From Apostichopus leukothele (lineage: Eukaryota > Echinodermata > Holothuroidea > Aspidochirotida > Stichopodidae): a stretch of 23,673 bases of DNA. Where the stretch lies: assembly GCA_010014835.2 (NCBI GenBank), contig JAAAKB020000013.1:1130084-1153756 (forward strand), written 5' to 3'. Position numbers and translations under genes: made by a program. Shown here one piece after another: positions 1 through 10,208 of the stretch (position 1 is the stretch's first letter; every line of letters starts with the position of its first letter). The notes under the pieces were generated by a model. That model had not been told where the DNA came from. It saw only the letters and a list, made by a program, of their open reading frames with translations, and did not search any database.

Positions 1-1627
1 CCCCCCCCCTGACCAATACCCCTAGCTCCGCCACTGGGGCCTACCTATACCCTTTTGAGAGCTTGGAAAAGTTACATTGTGCGGAAAATGAAAGATTAAA
101 AGTTCTACTTGCGATTATTGTCCGTCTGTTATGTTTTTATACCACGGCACATCTTTAGATCATTACAGAGTTATACACAGACCCATCGAAGTCTACAAAT
201 TTGTTTTTAGCTTTGCTGACAGCTTTAGTTTTAGCTAAGCTATGGCGATTCTGCCGAAATTCTATCACATTTTGCCAGCGTATTTGATTGACTGCCATTT
301 CGTCATTTTTCATTCGATTTGGCTGAAATTTCGTGCGTGGTACATTCATGCGATAATATTTTATAAATGTGAGGGTTATTTGAGGTCATTTTCTGAAACG
401 TTAACAAATGCTACTCCTCGTAGAGCATTTGTCCAAATTTGCTGAAATGTTGTGGATATAACGCTTGAAGGTGGTGAACCAAAGTTGATCAGGAAAAATA
501 TTTTTGTCGTCATGTGAGGGCCAAAAACAGGACCTTCTGTAAAATTTTCAGTTATTGTGAAATGTAGGCTTCAGATCATATGCAATCATCATGAAATTTG
601 TTTTTTTTTTCCAACTTTTTAGTATTCATAACATGAGTAGCAAAATGTCTTCCATGATTAAAACATATTCACGTAACAGCCAGCAGTTGACTCAACTCGA
701 TCGTTGTAACGTGGAACACTGGGGACAGTGTACGAACGCTTCAGAAGCAGGATCAAAGATCAGGATGGTTCCAGTTTCATTTAGGGCTGCGTCGAATAAA
801 GTCAGTTGTAACTCAAAATGAAACGGTTTGCTGTCCCCGCAGTCGGCAGCAGACGAGCCTTGTCGGGCTCATCGTGCACAATTACGTGACCTACCCCGAT
901 TTTTCTTCATTTTCCATATGAAAATGAGATTACAGTACATGTCCTCGATCCCCCTAAGTGGACCCACCTGTCGCGTTGCTTTAGTTCCCTTGGACCCCCC
1001 TCCCAATCTCACCGGCCCGGCCGGTCGGCAGTGTGCGGTAGTTCACTACTAAAATTGCCCATACTTTTAACAAAAGTTACTATAATTTTGCATGTCACCT
1101 TTACGAGCATCGCTCGTTCAAACATAACGTTTTTGGGCGTTCAACACGGTCGATCAGTGTACGGGTTCAATCAAGGCTACGGGACTATCGACTAGTTCAC
1201 TGTGATGGGACGTCAGCGGATAGGGCTCATTAAACAACTAAAAGAAGTCATGGTCATGGTCAGAATGAAAATTCCTGGGCACGAACACTAAAAGTGGGGG
1301 TTGGGGAGGATAAATTGTCCAAGAAGGGGGGTTAAAATTGGGCTGGGGTCATGGGCTCATGCGTGATGTTGTAAAAAAAAATAATATAGATGACACCCAT
1401 AGTTTGCATAGGGCAACACCCAAAAGTATGCCATATGTATGATAACAGAAAGAATCATCACTGCTCAAATCGTGTCTCAGTTGCAGAACTTTGGGTTACT
1501 GCATTATACAATTTACAAATAACAAACTTCCATCTCATCTCCTGTGCGCCGATAATGGCTACCGAATGCTCGAGTAGGTTGATTGTATTTCCATCATCGA
1601 TGTTTGCTATTGGCTTCTGTACAATTT
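1..1627. other. Left flank, no gene recognised
   Basis: No open frame here resembles a known protein, and frames of up to about 90 codons look like chance. The stretch opens with a run of nine C. It has a GC-rich patch around 1000-1035 and a T-rich tract near 600. A 92-codon minus-strand frame at 1458-1736 is hydrophobic at one end but is not recognisable. The stretch is probably intergenic DNA upstream of SEPHS2. Confidence 0.5.
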
Positions 1628-1636
1628 CAAAGAGAA

Positions 1637-1650
1637 AATGCATTGTGGGA
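1637..1650 (-). promoter_or_regulatory. Possible Staf/ZNF143 (THAP11-type) site
   Basis: The minus strand reads TCCCACAATGCATT, which fits the CCCAYAATGCA core known for ZNF143/THAP11 sites in animal promoters. It lies about 480 bp before the SEPHS2 start codon, so it is either a distal promoter element or a chance match. A second, differently shaped site of the same family lies closer to the gene. Confidence 0.35.
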
Positions 1651-1927
1651 TATATCAATCCCTGACCTATGATCTGTCCACCCAGCGATGAAAATATCAA
1701 TAGGACAACTTCTAGATAGGTAAAGATTTGCAACATATGTAAGCTTAGGTTTTATCTTTGGAAGATCTGACTTCATTAGGAACTAATTTCAGTATTGGTA
1801 AACTTTAAAATACTTTTTTTTGTACCTTTATTCTAATAAAAGATGCAAAAAAGCTATTAAATTATGAAAATAAATTAAATATAAATAACACTCAATTTAC
1901 AGTTACCGAACGAGGCAGAGATTTTGA

Positions 1928-1940
1928 GGCATGCTGGGAG
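1928..1940 (-). promoter_or_regulatory. Probable Staf/ZNF143 site in SEPHS2 promoter
   Basis: The minus strand reads CTCCCAGCATGCC, the core of the classic Staf/ZNF143 motif (TCCCAGCATGCC). It sits about 180 bp upstream of the SEPHS2 ATG, where a proximal promoter element would be. Staf/ZNF143 is known to drive the selenocysteine tRNA gene in vertebrates, so its use at a selenophosphate synthetase promoter makes biological sense. Use here is inference. Confidence 0.45.
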
Positions 1941-2121
1941 ATTTCTCTGATATACCCGCGATGTGATTACAAAAGATGTAGTCGTATGTTTTACACTAGC
2001 GTGGTCAAAAACACGTGGCTGACATATCCGCTTTGGGTTTGGTCAGATCATAGGAGGTCCCGGGAAGTCGTCCGCCTTTTACACAAATCCAGCCAGCCCT
2101 TTTAGAAGTTTGTGATCCAGC

Positions 2122-2371
2122 ATGGCAGCAATGCCTGGCTTCGACCCAGAAGCCCATGATTTGCCAGCAAATTTTCGTTTGACGAAATCTGGTGAGGTTA
2201 CAGGTTGAGGGTGTAAAGTCCCTCAGGAGGTTCTGCTCAAACTCCTGAAGGGACTGGAGGATGACGATGCTATCAGCAAGCTTCCTCCTCACCAACAGAT
2301 ATTTAGTAAAGACCAACAACAACATCCGGAAGACCCCAACTTGAAAATAGAGTCAAGTGTTCCCCGATATG
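2122..2371 (+). CDS. SEPHS2: SEPHS2 coding exon 1 (Sec-containing active site)
   Basis: This exon encodes residues 1-83 plus one base of codon 84. It begins [10 protein letters not shown] and contains FRLT, then the catalytic loop with TGA at codon 29 followed by [13 protein letters not shown]. Conserved protein sequence on both sides of the TGA shows it is read through, not a chance stop. The donor is G|GTGAGC. A second ATG at 2131 is possible, but the first gives the family spacing. The middle (about residues 45-80) is variable and rich in D, Q and P, as in other family members. Confidence 0.93.
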
Positions 2372-5300
2372 GTGAGCTTTTATTGCTTTGGTATCATCGC
2401 ATTTTCTGATGTTCGTGTGATCAGTTACTGATGCTCTACCAAGGTGGCCATAGGTCAACACAAACCGATACCTAACTATGATCTGCAAGCGTCTTAGTTA
2501 CGGCAGACTATGGTCGATAACAGTTGATAAAAGCCGTCATCGGCCTTACCCATGTTTACGATGGTTGATAGTAATGACATAGGCTAGGCCTACATTGGTA
2601 GGCCTAGGACTCGAGTTCCCTTATTTAGTTTTTGGCCTACACATATTTTTCCAGTCGACCAACATAAGCCAACTTTTGTTTTCTTAAACAGTTATTATGT
2701 TAGTGATGAAACAAGGATTAAAGTTAAAGGATGACTTTAATTTTTAAATTTTCGACTTGATTTGTCACAGACCTAGGAAAAAGTGGTGTTTCTATGTGGC
2801 TGACTGACTGTCTGACTCTGTGATGGTTTAGGACCTAGCTGTTCCAAGATAATTCTGCTATAAAATATACTGGTTAAGGCCAGGGGCCCAATATTTTGAA
2901 TTCTCCTTTAAAGATTGATGATTTAATTGAAGATTTAATTGATGATGATGTTGTTTTATAATTTAACTCAACCAAAACTTCATATGAGACTAATGGAACC
3001 CTTGGATGATACTCAAGTTTCAACACCATTTTCGCATTTTCAAGATTTGGAATGCATTGTTAACATGTTGTTATTTTAGGCCATGAAATACTGATGATTT
3101 ACGATTTACTTGTGTTGCATCTGAGGAACTGACTAACTGTTAGACAAAGTCGTGCAGTCACTTCAATTGATGTGCTGAGGCCTAGGCCAAATATGTTTAA
3201 GGTTAATTTCTCAGAAATTAAAAGTGGAATAGAAATACAATGTGGATTGATGATAGCAGGGGTTTTGAACCATCTGTAACATACCAAACTTAATTTTGAG
3301 CCCGAAGTCAGCTTTTAATTGCTAAGTCATCAGTAAGTCTATTGACCCCAAGAAAGACCATAATGGTCACTCATGCTTTAAGTTTTGTAAGCATTTTAGT
3401 GGTTCCCCATCAAGAGATTTCCTCACTGAAATGTACAATTGCCTAATTTACATTCTTAAATGTCTGGTAAGAACTTGCATAGGCAGAACCACAAGGACTT
3501 CAGGAGGGTATGTTTTTATAAGTTTCTTGTGCGATTGTTACATTGGATTGTGGTGCCAGTGCCAATAGAGTATTGGCATTTTAAATCATTGTTCATAAGG
3601 AAGGAAAAACTGAAGTATGCTAATTCAATCTTATTTTTGTGGAATGTGAAGACAGAAAGTTTGCCTCACCCTGTAATGGTCTCTTTATATGGCCACATTT
3701 CCAAGTCATTTTTAGACCAAGAACAATGGGTACCATCATGTTTTTGGTGAAAACAAGTACAATAGTGTCAGGACTATTAATAGGTGACTGGCATCCCAAG
3801 TTACATCCTGCAAGATTAATTATTCAGCTGAAATCATATTTTAGGTTATGTAGATGGAGGAAAGGAGTGTGTGTGTGTGTTTGGTAGAAGGAGGGGGGTT
3901 GGTGGTGGTGATAATGGGTGCCAATATTTTGAGTGGTTGGAGGTCTATGTCATCTAGGGAAATCAAGTGTTCCAAACAATGACAATGGGGAAAGGCAGGT
4001 TTCTATGATCAGTGTCTATAGTGCAATCTTGAATTTTCCATATACTGATTTACCAGATTTTTATGGTGATTTATTGATGACTTTTGTAACTGAAATATGG
4101 TAAATGAAATATTATGAATATTGTTTTATTCATCATAAAGCTTGGTAGAGGCCTTTAGTCAACATAGCACCTGTCTGCTTGATCAAGGAAGCAAATATAT
4201 CTCCACCTACAAATATGAATCCCATGAGAAATATCTTTATTTTTGTTTAAATTCTTTGCTACTGAATTACAAGCAAAATAAGCAGCACTTGGTCGGTATG
4301 GGAAGTAACTTGCACGCATATTGGTGTTTTTTGTCATTTATATATATGAGGTACAAATTAAACATACATCTCTGTTTGGGTTGCATAACAATATTGTACA
4401 TCAAAAACAAAAAGGCACTGTACAGTAGTTCTGCTAAATAACACTAATTATTCCAGGTTATAATCATAATGGAAACGCCATTTTGTTTTCTCATTCCTAC
4501 GCAGGCATTGGTATGGACTGCAGTGTCACGCCTCTTCGGCATGGAGGTCTCAGCTTGGTGCAAACAACAGACTTCTTCTACCCTTTGGTTGATGATCCAT
4601 ATATGCAGGTTGGTTAGTGTTATAGAGATGGCCACATGATCTGAACATATGTTTCTACCAGCAACCAGCCTTGATATCTGACAGTATGCATCACATGTAT
4701 GAATGTCTCTCACATGAGTTAAAACAGGAATTCATTATCACTCTGAAACCCGTGGGGTCTGTGACAGTTTAGCAATAATTTCCAAAAATAGAATATATTT
4801 AGAAAGTATGTTTTTAATGTCAAAAGGAAGACTTGGAAGCTCTCTCCTCTATTGTAATCATGAAATATGTAATTTTTGTTTATAAATTAGAAAACTGAAA
4901 ATTTTGGAAATGACTCTCAAGTTTGCCTATGTTTGATATGATTTTGGTGGTTGAAAGAATGTCTTCCTTTTAATGTGTCTATGAACTGTTTCCACTTGAT
5001 TGTTAATATTGGAACTGGTCAAGTTCACATTTGACATCATTTGATTAATCCGCTACTGGTTTACAGTATGTCTATCAAGTACAGCAGAGTATTTGTATCA
5101 GAAAAAAAGGTTGAAAAATCTTTAATCTAAGATTTCAGATCAAATTACAATGTACCAAAACATGGTTGAATGCAAGAGCTTTCTAGGGCTTTTTGTTACT
5201 GTAATGGACCTGCAAATGGATTCATATTTTATATTTATGTCGTTTCACTTTGATCGGTATTTTGAACTTTTGGTGACATCGTCATTGAGTGGAATTCATG

Positions 5301-8225
5301 CTAGTTACGTTTAAATTTCAGGGCAAGATAGCATGCGCTAACGTGCTGAGCGACATTTACGCTCTCGGTATCACAACATGTGATAACATGCTGATGTTGT
5401 TGGGAGTGCCACAGAAGTATTCTGAGAAAGAAAGGGAGACTGTGATACCCCTGATCATTGCTGGGTTTAAGGTGAGCTACTAACAGAGGACGTCTTTATT
5501 TTACAGATGACAGGCTCATTGGTAAATGGGTTTGGTTTGAGTAAGGTGATGTTAAACACTCGTGAGTATCATCCGAAGAAAGTATCATCTCAATGAAAAG
5601 CAAACTAGAAGAAACAGACAGTATATTACTTTATAAATAGCCCTGAGCTGTACAATTCTGATTACTATTACAGTATTTTGTGTTCAAAGTTTGTGTATCA
5701 GTTTGGAAGGCTCTGAGTTTTTGCAATTGTTGTCTGAAATATTGTGGTTCCTGTGTTAAAAACTGCTATTTATCTTTGGACTATTTGCCCAGCAATTTTG
5801 AAATGCGCTACTGAATAAATTATTCCCGGCTTCCCTCTTTATCGTGTTCTTGTCAATCAGGATGCTGCAAGAGAAGCTGGTACAGATATTACTGGTGGTC
5901 AAACAGTCCTCAACCCATGGTGCATCATTGGAGGTGTAGCAACCTCAGCGGTCCTGCCTGGGGATATCATCATGTAAGCTGAATTGGAAATTACCTTCCA
6001 AAATGGATTCTTAGTGGAAGGGAACATTGTAGGTCCAAACACACTAGTACTTTCAGCTCTCCGTACAAAAATCCTGTTAGCTTCTTCAAATTGCTTTTGC
6101 TTTGGCCAGTTTTTGCATTCGTCATTTGGATCAGCTATTAGTGTGCGGCAATGTTCGCTGGATGGTATTTTGTCGGTTATTGTTAAGCCAAAAGTGAACT
6201 AGAAAACATATGATATAGAACTAAATAATAGCAGTTCTGTACTTGAAGCATGCTGTTTCAGTATTATAACTAGCATTCTTATGCATGAGAGAAAGTTTAC
6301 ATAAAAATGTTTGACAAATTTGAATGTTGCGTTTTGTGCGTTTGGTTAGTTCACGGCCCTCTTTTAAAGGCTTTTAAATGTCTTGAATGACCCATTGATC
6401 CCCAGAACAGGTAGGTTGATATGTCTTTGATGTATAGCCTGAGAGACTGAGTGACTCTCAATAAGGTTGCATGTTGCTCATTCCACTCTAATGACATTAA
6501 GAAGGCAGGAAATGTTTCAGGAGTTTTGGCATTTTCTCTTCTTATTTAGACCCCATGCTGAGGCTGGAAATGTACTTGTTTTGACAAAACCTTTGGGGAC
6601 ACAGGTTGCCGTTAATGCGAAGCAGTGGAAAGAATCCAACAATGAAAGGTACAGGAGGCTGATGAGTGGCAACCAGCTCAAGGAGACAGACATTGATTTA
6701 GCCTACAAAGAGGCCATGTTTAACATGGCAAGGCTCAATCTGAAAGGTAATCAATAATAAGAGGGAAGTTAATTTTTGTGGTTGGTGAGCATAATTAGGT
6801 TACTGTCAGGCTTGTTAAGGACAATATTGCTGTTTTTGTCTTGGTGAGGTTCTGACCATTGGTGTAGTCTGTAAATTGTGTGTGACAGATAAAAAGTTGA
6901 TAATCAAACTGTTTGGTTGACTAAAGTCGTAGTTGTAGTGAATTGTTTCTCTCCCAAACTTTAATGTAAATTGATGTATATACTCTGAAGATAATAATGC
7001 ATCTATAACTGATAGTATCACAAAGTTGCATACATATTGTCTTACTTGGAATCTCTAGCCACTTATGTTTAACTAAAGTAACTTGGAAGCAAATCAGAGA
7101 CTTGAGTTTGGAGTGAATGGCAAAGATAGACAGTTTATCACAGCTCTAACAAAAAAACAAAAAACTACGTGAAGTTCACAAATTCAAATTTGTATCTTAC
7201 CCTTCTAACATCATTTGTGCTTGAAGGATGCACAGTTTGGAAATGCTACGATAGCACTCATGGAAAATTCTCCAGCTTTCCATTTTGTTAAAATAATCAT
7301 CCAACAATCATAATTTGTCTCGACAGCTGCAACTCTGATGCGTCATTTCAACGCTAGAGGTGCTACTGATGTCACAGGGTATGGAATCCTTGGACATGCT
7401 CAAGCACTTGCAAAGTATCAACCCAATGAAGTCAAGTTTGTGATTCATAACCTGCCTGTGATTGCTAAGATGAGTACTGTTGCCAAATCCAGTGGAAATC
7501 TTTTCCAGCTTCTACAAGGATATTCTGCGGAAACGTCAGGTAAGACTCTTCTTGGTTTCAAATTTGTCCATACTTTTGTAGCAATGCTATCCAGGCCACT
7601 TGTTCTAGCATTGCCTTACAAGTCCTGTTTTCTAGCATTGCCATAAAAGCCCTGTTTTGAAGATTGACATACAAGCCATGTTTTCTAGCATTGCCTTACA
7701 AGCCATGTTTTCTAGTATTGTCATACAAACCATGTATTCTAGCATTCCTTACAAGCCATGTTTTCTAGCATTACCTTACAAGTCATGTTTTACTAGTATT
7801 GCCATGCAAACCATGTTTTCTAATTTCTAGCATTGTCATATTAGCCATGTTTTTGAGCATTGCCCTACAAGCCATGCTTTCTGGTATTGTCACACTGTAT
7901 GTACTGTATTTTAGTGTTGGCATACAAGTCAGGTTTTCTAGTATTAGTCATGTTTTCTAGCATTTATCATGCAAATCGTGTTTTCTAGTATTTGCTATAC
8001 AAGTAAACAGTACATTGCATTTCTTTCTTCGCAGGAGGTCTACTTATAGCATTTCCTAGAGAGCAAGCAGCTGCATTCTGTCGTGCTATGGATGCTCAAG
8101 AAGGTAACCCTGCCTGGATCATAGGAGTAGTAGATGTCGGCGATAGAACAGCTACCATGAGCCCAAAGCCCAGGGTCATTGAGGTCACAACAAGAATGGA
8201 ACCCCCTGTAGGGGGTGCAGTTTAA
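2122..8225 (+). CDS. SEPHS2: Selenophosphate synthetase 2, selenoprotein
   Basis: The enzyme makes selenophosphate from selenide and ATP, the selenium donor for Sec-tRNA synthesis in the cytosol. The coding segments are 2122-2371, 4505-4608, 5322-5471, 5861-5973, 6550-6746, 7327-7539 and 8035-8225. All introns are GT-AG and the phases join cleanly to 1218 nt (405 residues), close to human SEPHS1 (392) and SEPHS2 (448). The start gives the spacing of human SEPHS1, whose Thr29 aligns with the TGA here, and an in-frame TGA at 2113 closes the frame upstream. Key features are Sec29-Gly-Cys31-Lys32 in the glycine-rich N-terminus, the GIGMD motif (residues 84-88), TGGQT (179-183) and [13 protein letters not shown] in the C-terminal AIRS/PurM-like domain. 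TTDFFYP and [12 protein letters not shown] look more like SEPHS2 than SEPHS1. An alternative terminal exon lies at 10712. Identity is sure; which terminal exon is used is not. Confidence 0.95.
2206..2208 (+). other. SEPHS2: In-frame TGA selenocysteine codon (Sec29)
   Basis: The codons around it read Val-Thr-Gly-TGA-Gly-Cys-Lys-Val-Pro. Human SEPHS2 has selenocysteine at this site, and human SEPHS1 has threonine and bacterial SelD has Cys or Sec. No other stop interrupts the seven-exon frame. Together with the hairpin just downstream this is strong evidence for recoding. A disabled gene is unlikely because the whole remaining frame is conserved. Confidence 0.93.
2217..2255 (+). promoter_or_regulatory. 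Recoding hairpin after the UGA (SRE-like)
   Basis: Starting 8 nt after the TGA, AGTCCCT (2217-2223) pairs with AGGGACT (2249-2255) and CAGGAG (2224-2229) pairs with CTCCTG (2242-2247). One A (2248) is bulged, a G/A mismatch follows, then two U-A pairs, and a six-base loop CTGCTC caps it. This makes fifteen base pairs inside coding sequence. Selenocysteine redefinition elements are known at this distance from the UGA in some selenoproteins, and related readthrough stems are known in SPS genes. The function here is inferred from position and fold. Confidence 0.75.
2372..4504 (+). other. SEPHS2 intron 1
   Basis: This 2.1-kb intron runs from GTGAGC to the acceptor TACGCAG. It contains a perfect 10-bp hairpin (2584-2607) and a (GT)7 microsatellite at 3867-3880 within a G/T-rich patch. 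No exon of another gene was recognised on either strand. Confidence 0.8.
2584..2607. repeat. Perfect inverted repeat of TAGGCCTA type
   Basis: CTAGGCCTAC (2584-2593) is followed by the loop ATTG and then GTAGGCCTAG (2598-2607), an exact reverse complement. Each arm contains the palindrome TAGGCCTA. Related AGGCCTA words recur elsewhere in the window, for example near 3178, 10520 and 21690. The function is unknown. Confidence 0.8.
4505..4608 (+). CDS. SEPHS2: SEPHS2 coding exon 2
   Basis: This exon encodes residues 84-118. Codon 84 is split and becomes Gly. The peptide [15 protein letters not shown] holds the conserved Asp of the nucleotide and metal site, followed by [15 protein letters not shown]. 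The acceptor is CGCAG|GC and the donor CAG|GTTGGT, ending in phase 0. Confidence 0.94.
5322..5471 (+). CDS. SEPHS2: SEPHS2 coding exon 3
   Basis: This is a phase 0-0 exon of exactly 50 codons (residues 119-168). It begins [17 protein letters not shown] and contains [10 protein letters not shown], the core helices and strands of the N-terminal AIRS domain. It ends IIAGFK before the donor GTGAGC. It is nearly collinear with the human protein. Confidence 0.95.
5861..5973 (+). CDS. SEPHS2: SEPHS2 coding exon 4
   Basis: This exon encodes residues 169-205 plus two bases. It begins [20 protein letters not shown], the conserved TGGQT segment that helps bind ATP. It ends PGDIIAT-type sequence where human has PNEFIM, and the donor is AT|GTAAGC. 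The split codon becomes ATA (Ile) with the next exon. Confidence 0.94.
6550..6746 (+). CDS. SEPHS2: SEPHS2 coding exon 5
   Basis: This exon encodes residues 206-271 plus one base. It contains [18 protein letters not shown], the strongly conserved linker between the two AIRS domains, and [13 protein letters not shown], matching human SEPHS2 AYQEAMFNMATLN. The acceptor follows a pyrimidine-rich tract (TTATTTAG) and the donor is AAAG|GTAATC. Confidence 0.95.
7327..7539 (+). CDS. SEPHS2: SEPHS2 coding exon 6
   Basis: This exon encodes residues 272-342 plus one base. It carries the C-terminal domain motif [15 protein letters not shown] and the segment [11 protein letters not shown], then [15 protein letters not shown]. 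The donor is TCAG|GTAAGA in phase 1, so it can splice equally well to either of the two terminal exons, whose first codon parts are identical. Confidence 0.95.
7596..8003. repeat. 27-bp minisatellite in intron 6
   Basis: About fifteen imperfect tandem copies are present of a unit near CCATGTTTTCTAGCATTGCC followed by TTACAAG. Copies vary by substitutions and small indels. The array fills most of the last intron and ends about 30 bp before terminal exon A. It has no spacers, so it is not a CRISPR-like array. It may affect replication slippage or splicing of the adjacent exon, but nothing in the sequence proves that. Confidence 0.9.
8035..8225 (+). CDS. SEPHS2: SEPHS2 terminal exon A (coding exon 7)
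   Basis: This exon encodes residues 343-405, beginning [20 protein letters not shown], then [10 protein letters not shown] and KPRVIEV, the conserved end of the C-terminal domain. A short tail EPPVGGAV follows before TAA. The acceptor is TTCGCAG|GA. The tail is a few residues longer than that of terminal exon B. No SECIS was found by eye behind it. Confidence 0.93.
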
Positions 8226-9970
8226 GACTGTCCATGTGTTTCACTATGTCAAAAATATATTTGTCAAAGTAATGCAGGATGTCGGTATATCATTGCAGAA
8301 GACAGAATTTGTTATTCTGGCGGTACTGGTTGCTCCAATAGTGAGGAATCTTCCGGTCATGAGATGAGACATTATATTAATTGGTTAATTCTACAACATG
8401 GAGGACATTTAGTACTGTAACTGTTGGCATCATGTCAAAACACATTTGGCATTCAGCCCAGCAGTACATATATCTAAACCATTGTAGGAGTAAGGTGCAT
8501 GCTGCTGGTGAACAGAGGTAGTCAAAAGGAGGTCAATTAACGTTGAAGGTAATTTAGGTGACTTGTGGGTTAGGGCATTTATCAACTATTTCAACACTGG
8601 TCGATTGCAAAGTGTAGGATCTATTTGTTGACTTGTCTAGTTAGGTTTTGGGGAGGAAATGCATTACCGGCTTGATATGTACCTTTTGTCATTACAGTAT
8701 GTTTAGTGTCAATATCTTGGCATCTGTTTGACTCTCTCATACCATGTTACATCGGAAATTATCATTAACCATTGTGTGACCAATGCTATGAAGTTGTATG
8801 GGATCATAGTCTGTTCTAGTCTAGATGGCTTGTCAAACACACAAGTTCCCAATCTCCTGTCCCCTCTCACTGAAGTGATTATTGTTGGTGGAAAAATGCC
8901 CTCTCATTCATTTTGTTATGGACTGATATAATGTTGAAGATATATCTTGCCATAAATTACAATTCTGGCCAAGGGAAAATACTGCATATATTGTGTTGTT
9001 TCCTGATCCATAGTACCCACTTATCAGATGCTTAAAACAGACAATTGAAGAACGATTTGTAATGGTTGTCTTATTTGTCTTGGAAGAATGAAGTTAAAAT
9101 GTTGGTAACATACTATGTTAGCTTGCTAAGATGATGAGTCATATGATCCAATTCTATTTGCAGGAGCAGTATATTGTACTTTTTGAAGGCCAATCCTAAA
9201 ACTGCATTTTATTTCCATCGCCATTTCCTTTTGAAGTTTTACGTTTAATTTAACACACACTCGAAATGTCAGCACTTGATTATGAAACCAGTGTTTTCAT
9301 GTTTTGGGTTCCACCAGCAATACAACTAACCAGCATTAAAGATTGTTGACCACGTCCAACCTGAATATTAAAATCCATTACGATTAATATTCATCCACTT
9401 GAATTTTATCCTCAAAATCTGATCATCGTTGTAAAGTATCGCTTGATTCCCTCTGGGTTTGAAGTCTGTGTAAATAGTAGTGTAGAAATACAGGAAAATG
9501 ATTCTTGTTTATGGACAAGAACTTTGGACACAAGTTAAAAGTGAAAATAAAAATAAAAAACCTGATAAAAAAAAAGAAGAAAATGTTAAAGGGAAAGAAA
9601 AAAAAAAAAGGAATGTCATTATTGTGTTAGTATATGGTCCTGCTGTGTGTTGGCTTCTCAAGAATTGCTTGTGAAATTGAGCAGTCACAAGAAATTCTGA
9701 GTGAGCTTCAACACAACAGTTTGCAGTAATGTTCTCTGTATGGTACTCTCTAGGTCATTGTCTGTTCCATATGAAGCAATATTAAGAAACCATCGGGGAT
9801 GGATTTTTCTGGTGGTGTAATATTGTGGACGTTCTGAGCACACTCTGGTCAACCATGCACTGTTTAACCTTATTAGGAAGGTATACTCTCATATAGACAG
9901 ATTTTATAGAAAATATTGGGTTGCAAAAATATTTGTCATTCCAAATCAATAAAATTAAAAAAAGAATAAT
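8226..9970 (+). other. Probable 3' UTR of terminal exon A
   Basis: Non-coding sequence follows the stop up to a good poly(A) signal at 9948. I checked the ATGA and GTGA words between 8226 and about 9800 for a SECIS fold and found no helix-loop-GA partner that fits. An A-rich tract with repeated AATAAA-like words lies at 9540-9610. Open frames inside are short and unlike known proteins. Confidence 0.5.
9948..9953 (+). terminator. Poly(A) signal with GU-rich downstream element
   Basis: AATAAA is followed, from about 9970 to 10012, by a stretch rich in G and T such as GGTGTTGTCTTTGTTATG. This is the usual layout of an animal cleavage and polyadenylation site. It would end transcripts that use terminal exon A, giving a 3' UTR of about 1.7 kb. 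Earlier AATAAA copies at 9546 and 9552 lie in A-rich sequence and look weaker. Confidence 0.5.
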
Positions 9971-10208
9971 ATGGTGTTGTCTTTGTTATGTTTTGTTATA
10001 GTGTGTTCCTGTCCTTCTTTATCATTGAGAGTTTTGTTTGTAGTAGAATTAAAGAAGAATTAAATAAAATTAAGTAAAGTATGTTTTATTAAAGACATAC
10101 TTTGTGTTTTGGATACCATCTTGTTGCCCAAATAGAAATGATGATCTGCCACAATTGTCTGATACTGTATGGCCTGATGTACATGAGAACATCAAGGGCA
10201 TTTTCTTG

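Noticed and set aside
1150-1185. GGGTTCAATCAAGGC as a tRNA T-arm
   Set aside because: No matching A box, anticodon arm or acceptor stem could be found at the right distance.
1458-1736. 92-codon minus-strand frame with a hydrophobic start
   Set aside because: No family similarity, no splice or promoter context, and a similar plus-strand frame overlaps it, so chance is likely.
2206-2208. The TGA as evidence of a pseudogene
   Set aside because: It falls exactly at the family's selenocysteine site, a recoding hairpin follows, and the remaining exons are open and conserved.
7596-8003. CRISPR-like array
   Set aside because: The repeats are directly abutting, imperfect, without unique spacers, and lie in an animal intron.
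8788-8826. ATGA at 8788 as a SECIS core
   Set aside because: The bases after it do not pair with any 3' arm ending before a GA. Only a short CTATGA/TCATAG pairing exists.
9498-9520. ATGA followed by TTCTTGT/ACAAGAA hairpin as a SECIS for exon A
   Set aside because: The stem is only 7 bp with a six-base loop lacking the AA motif, and no GA follows the 3' arm.
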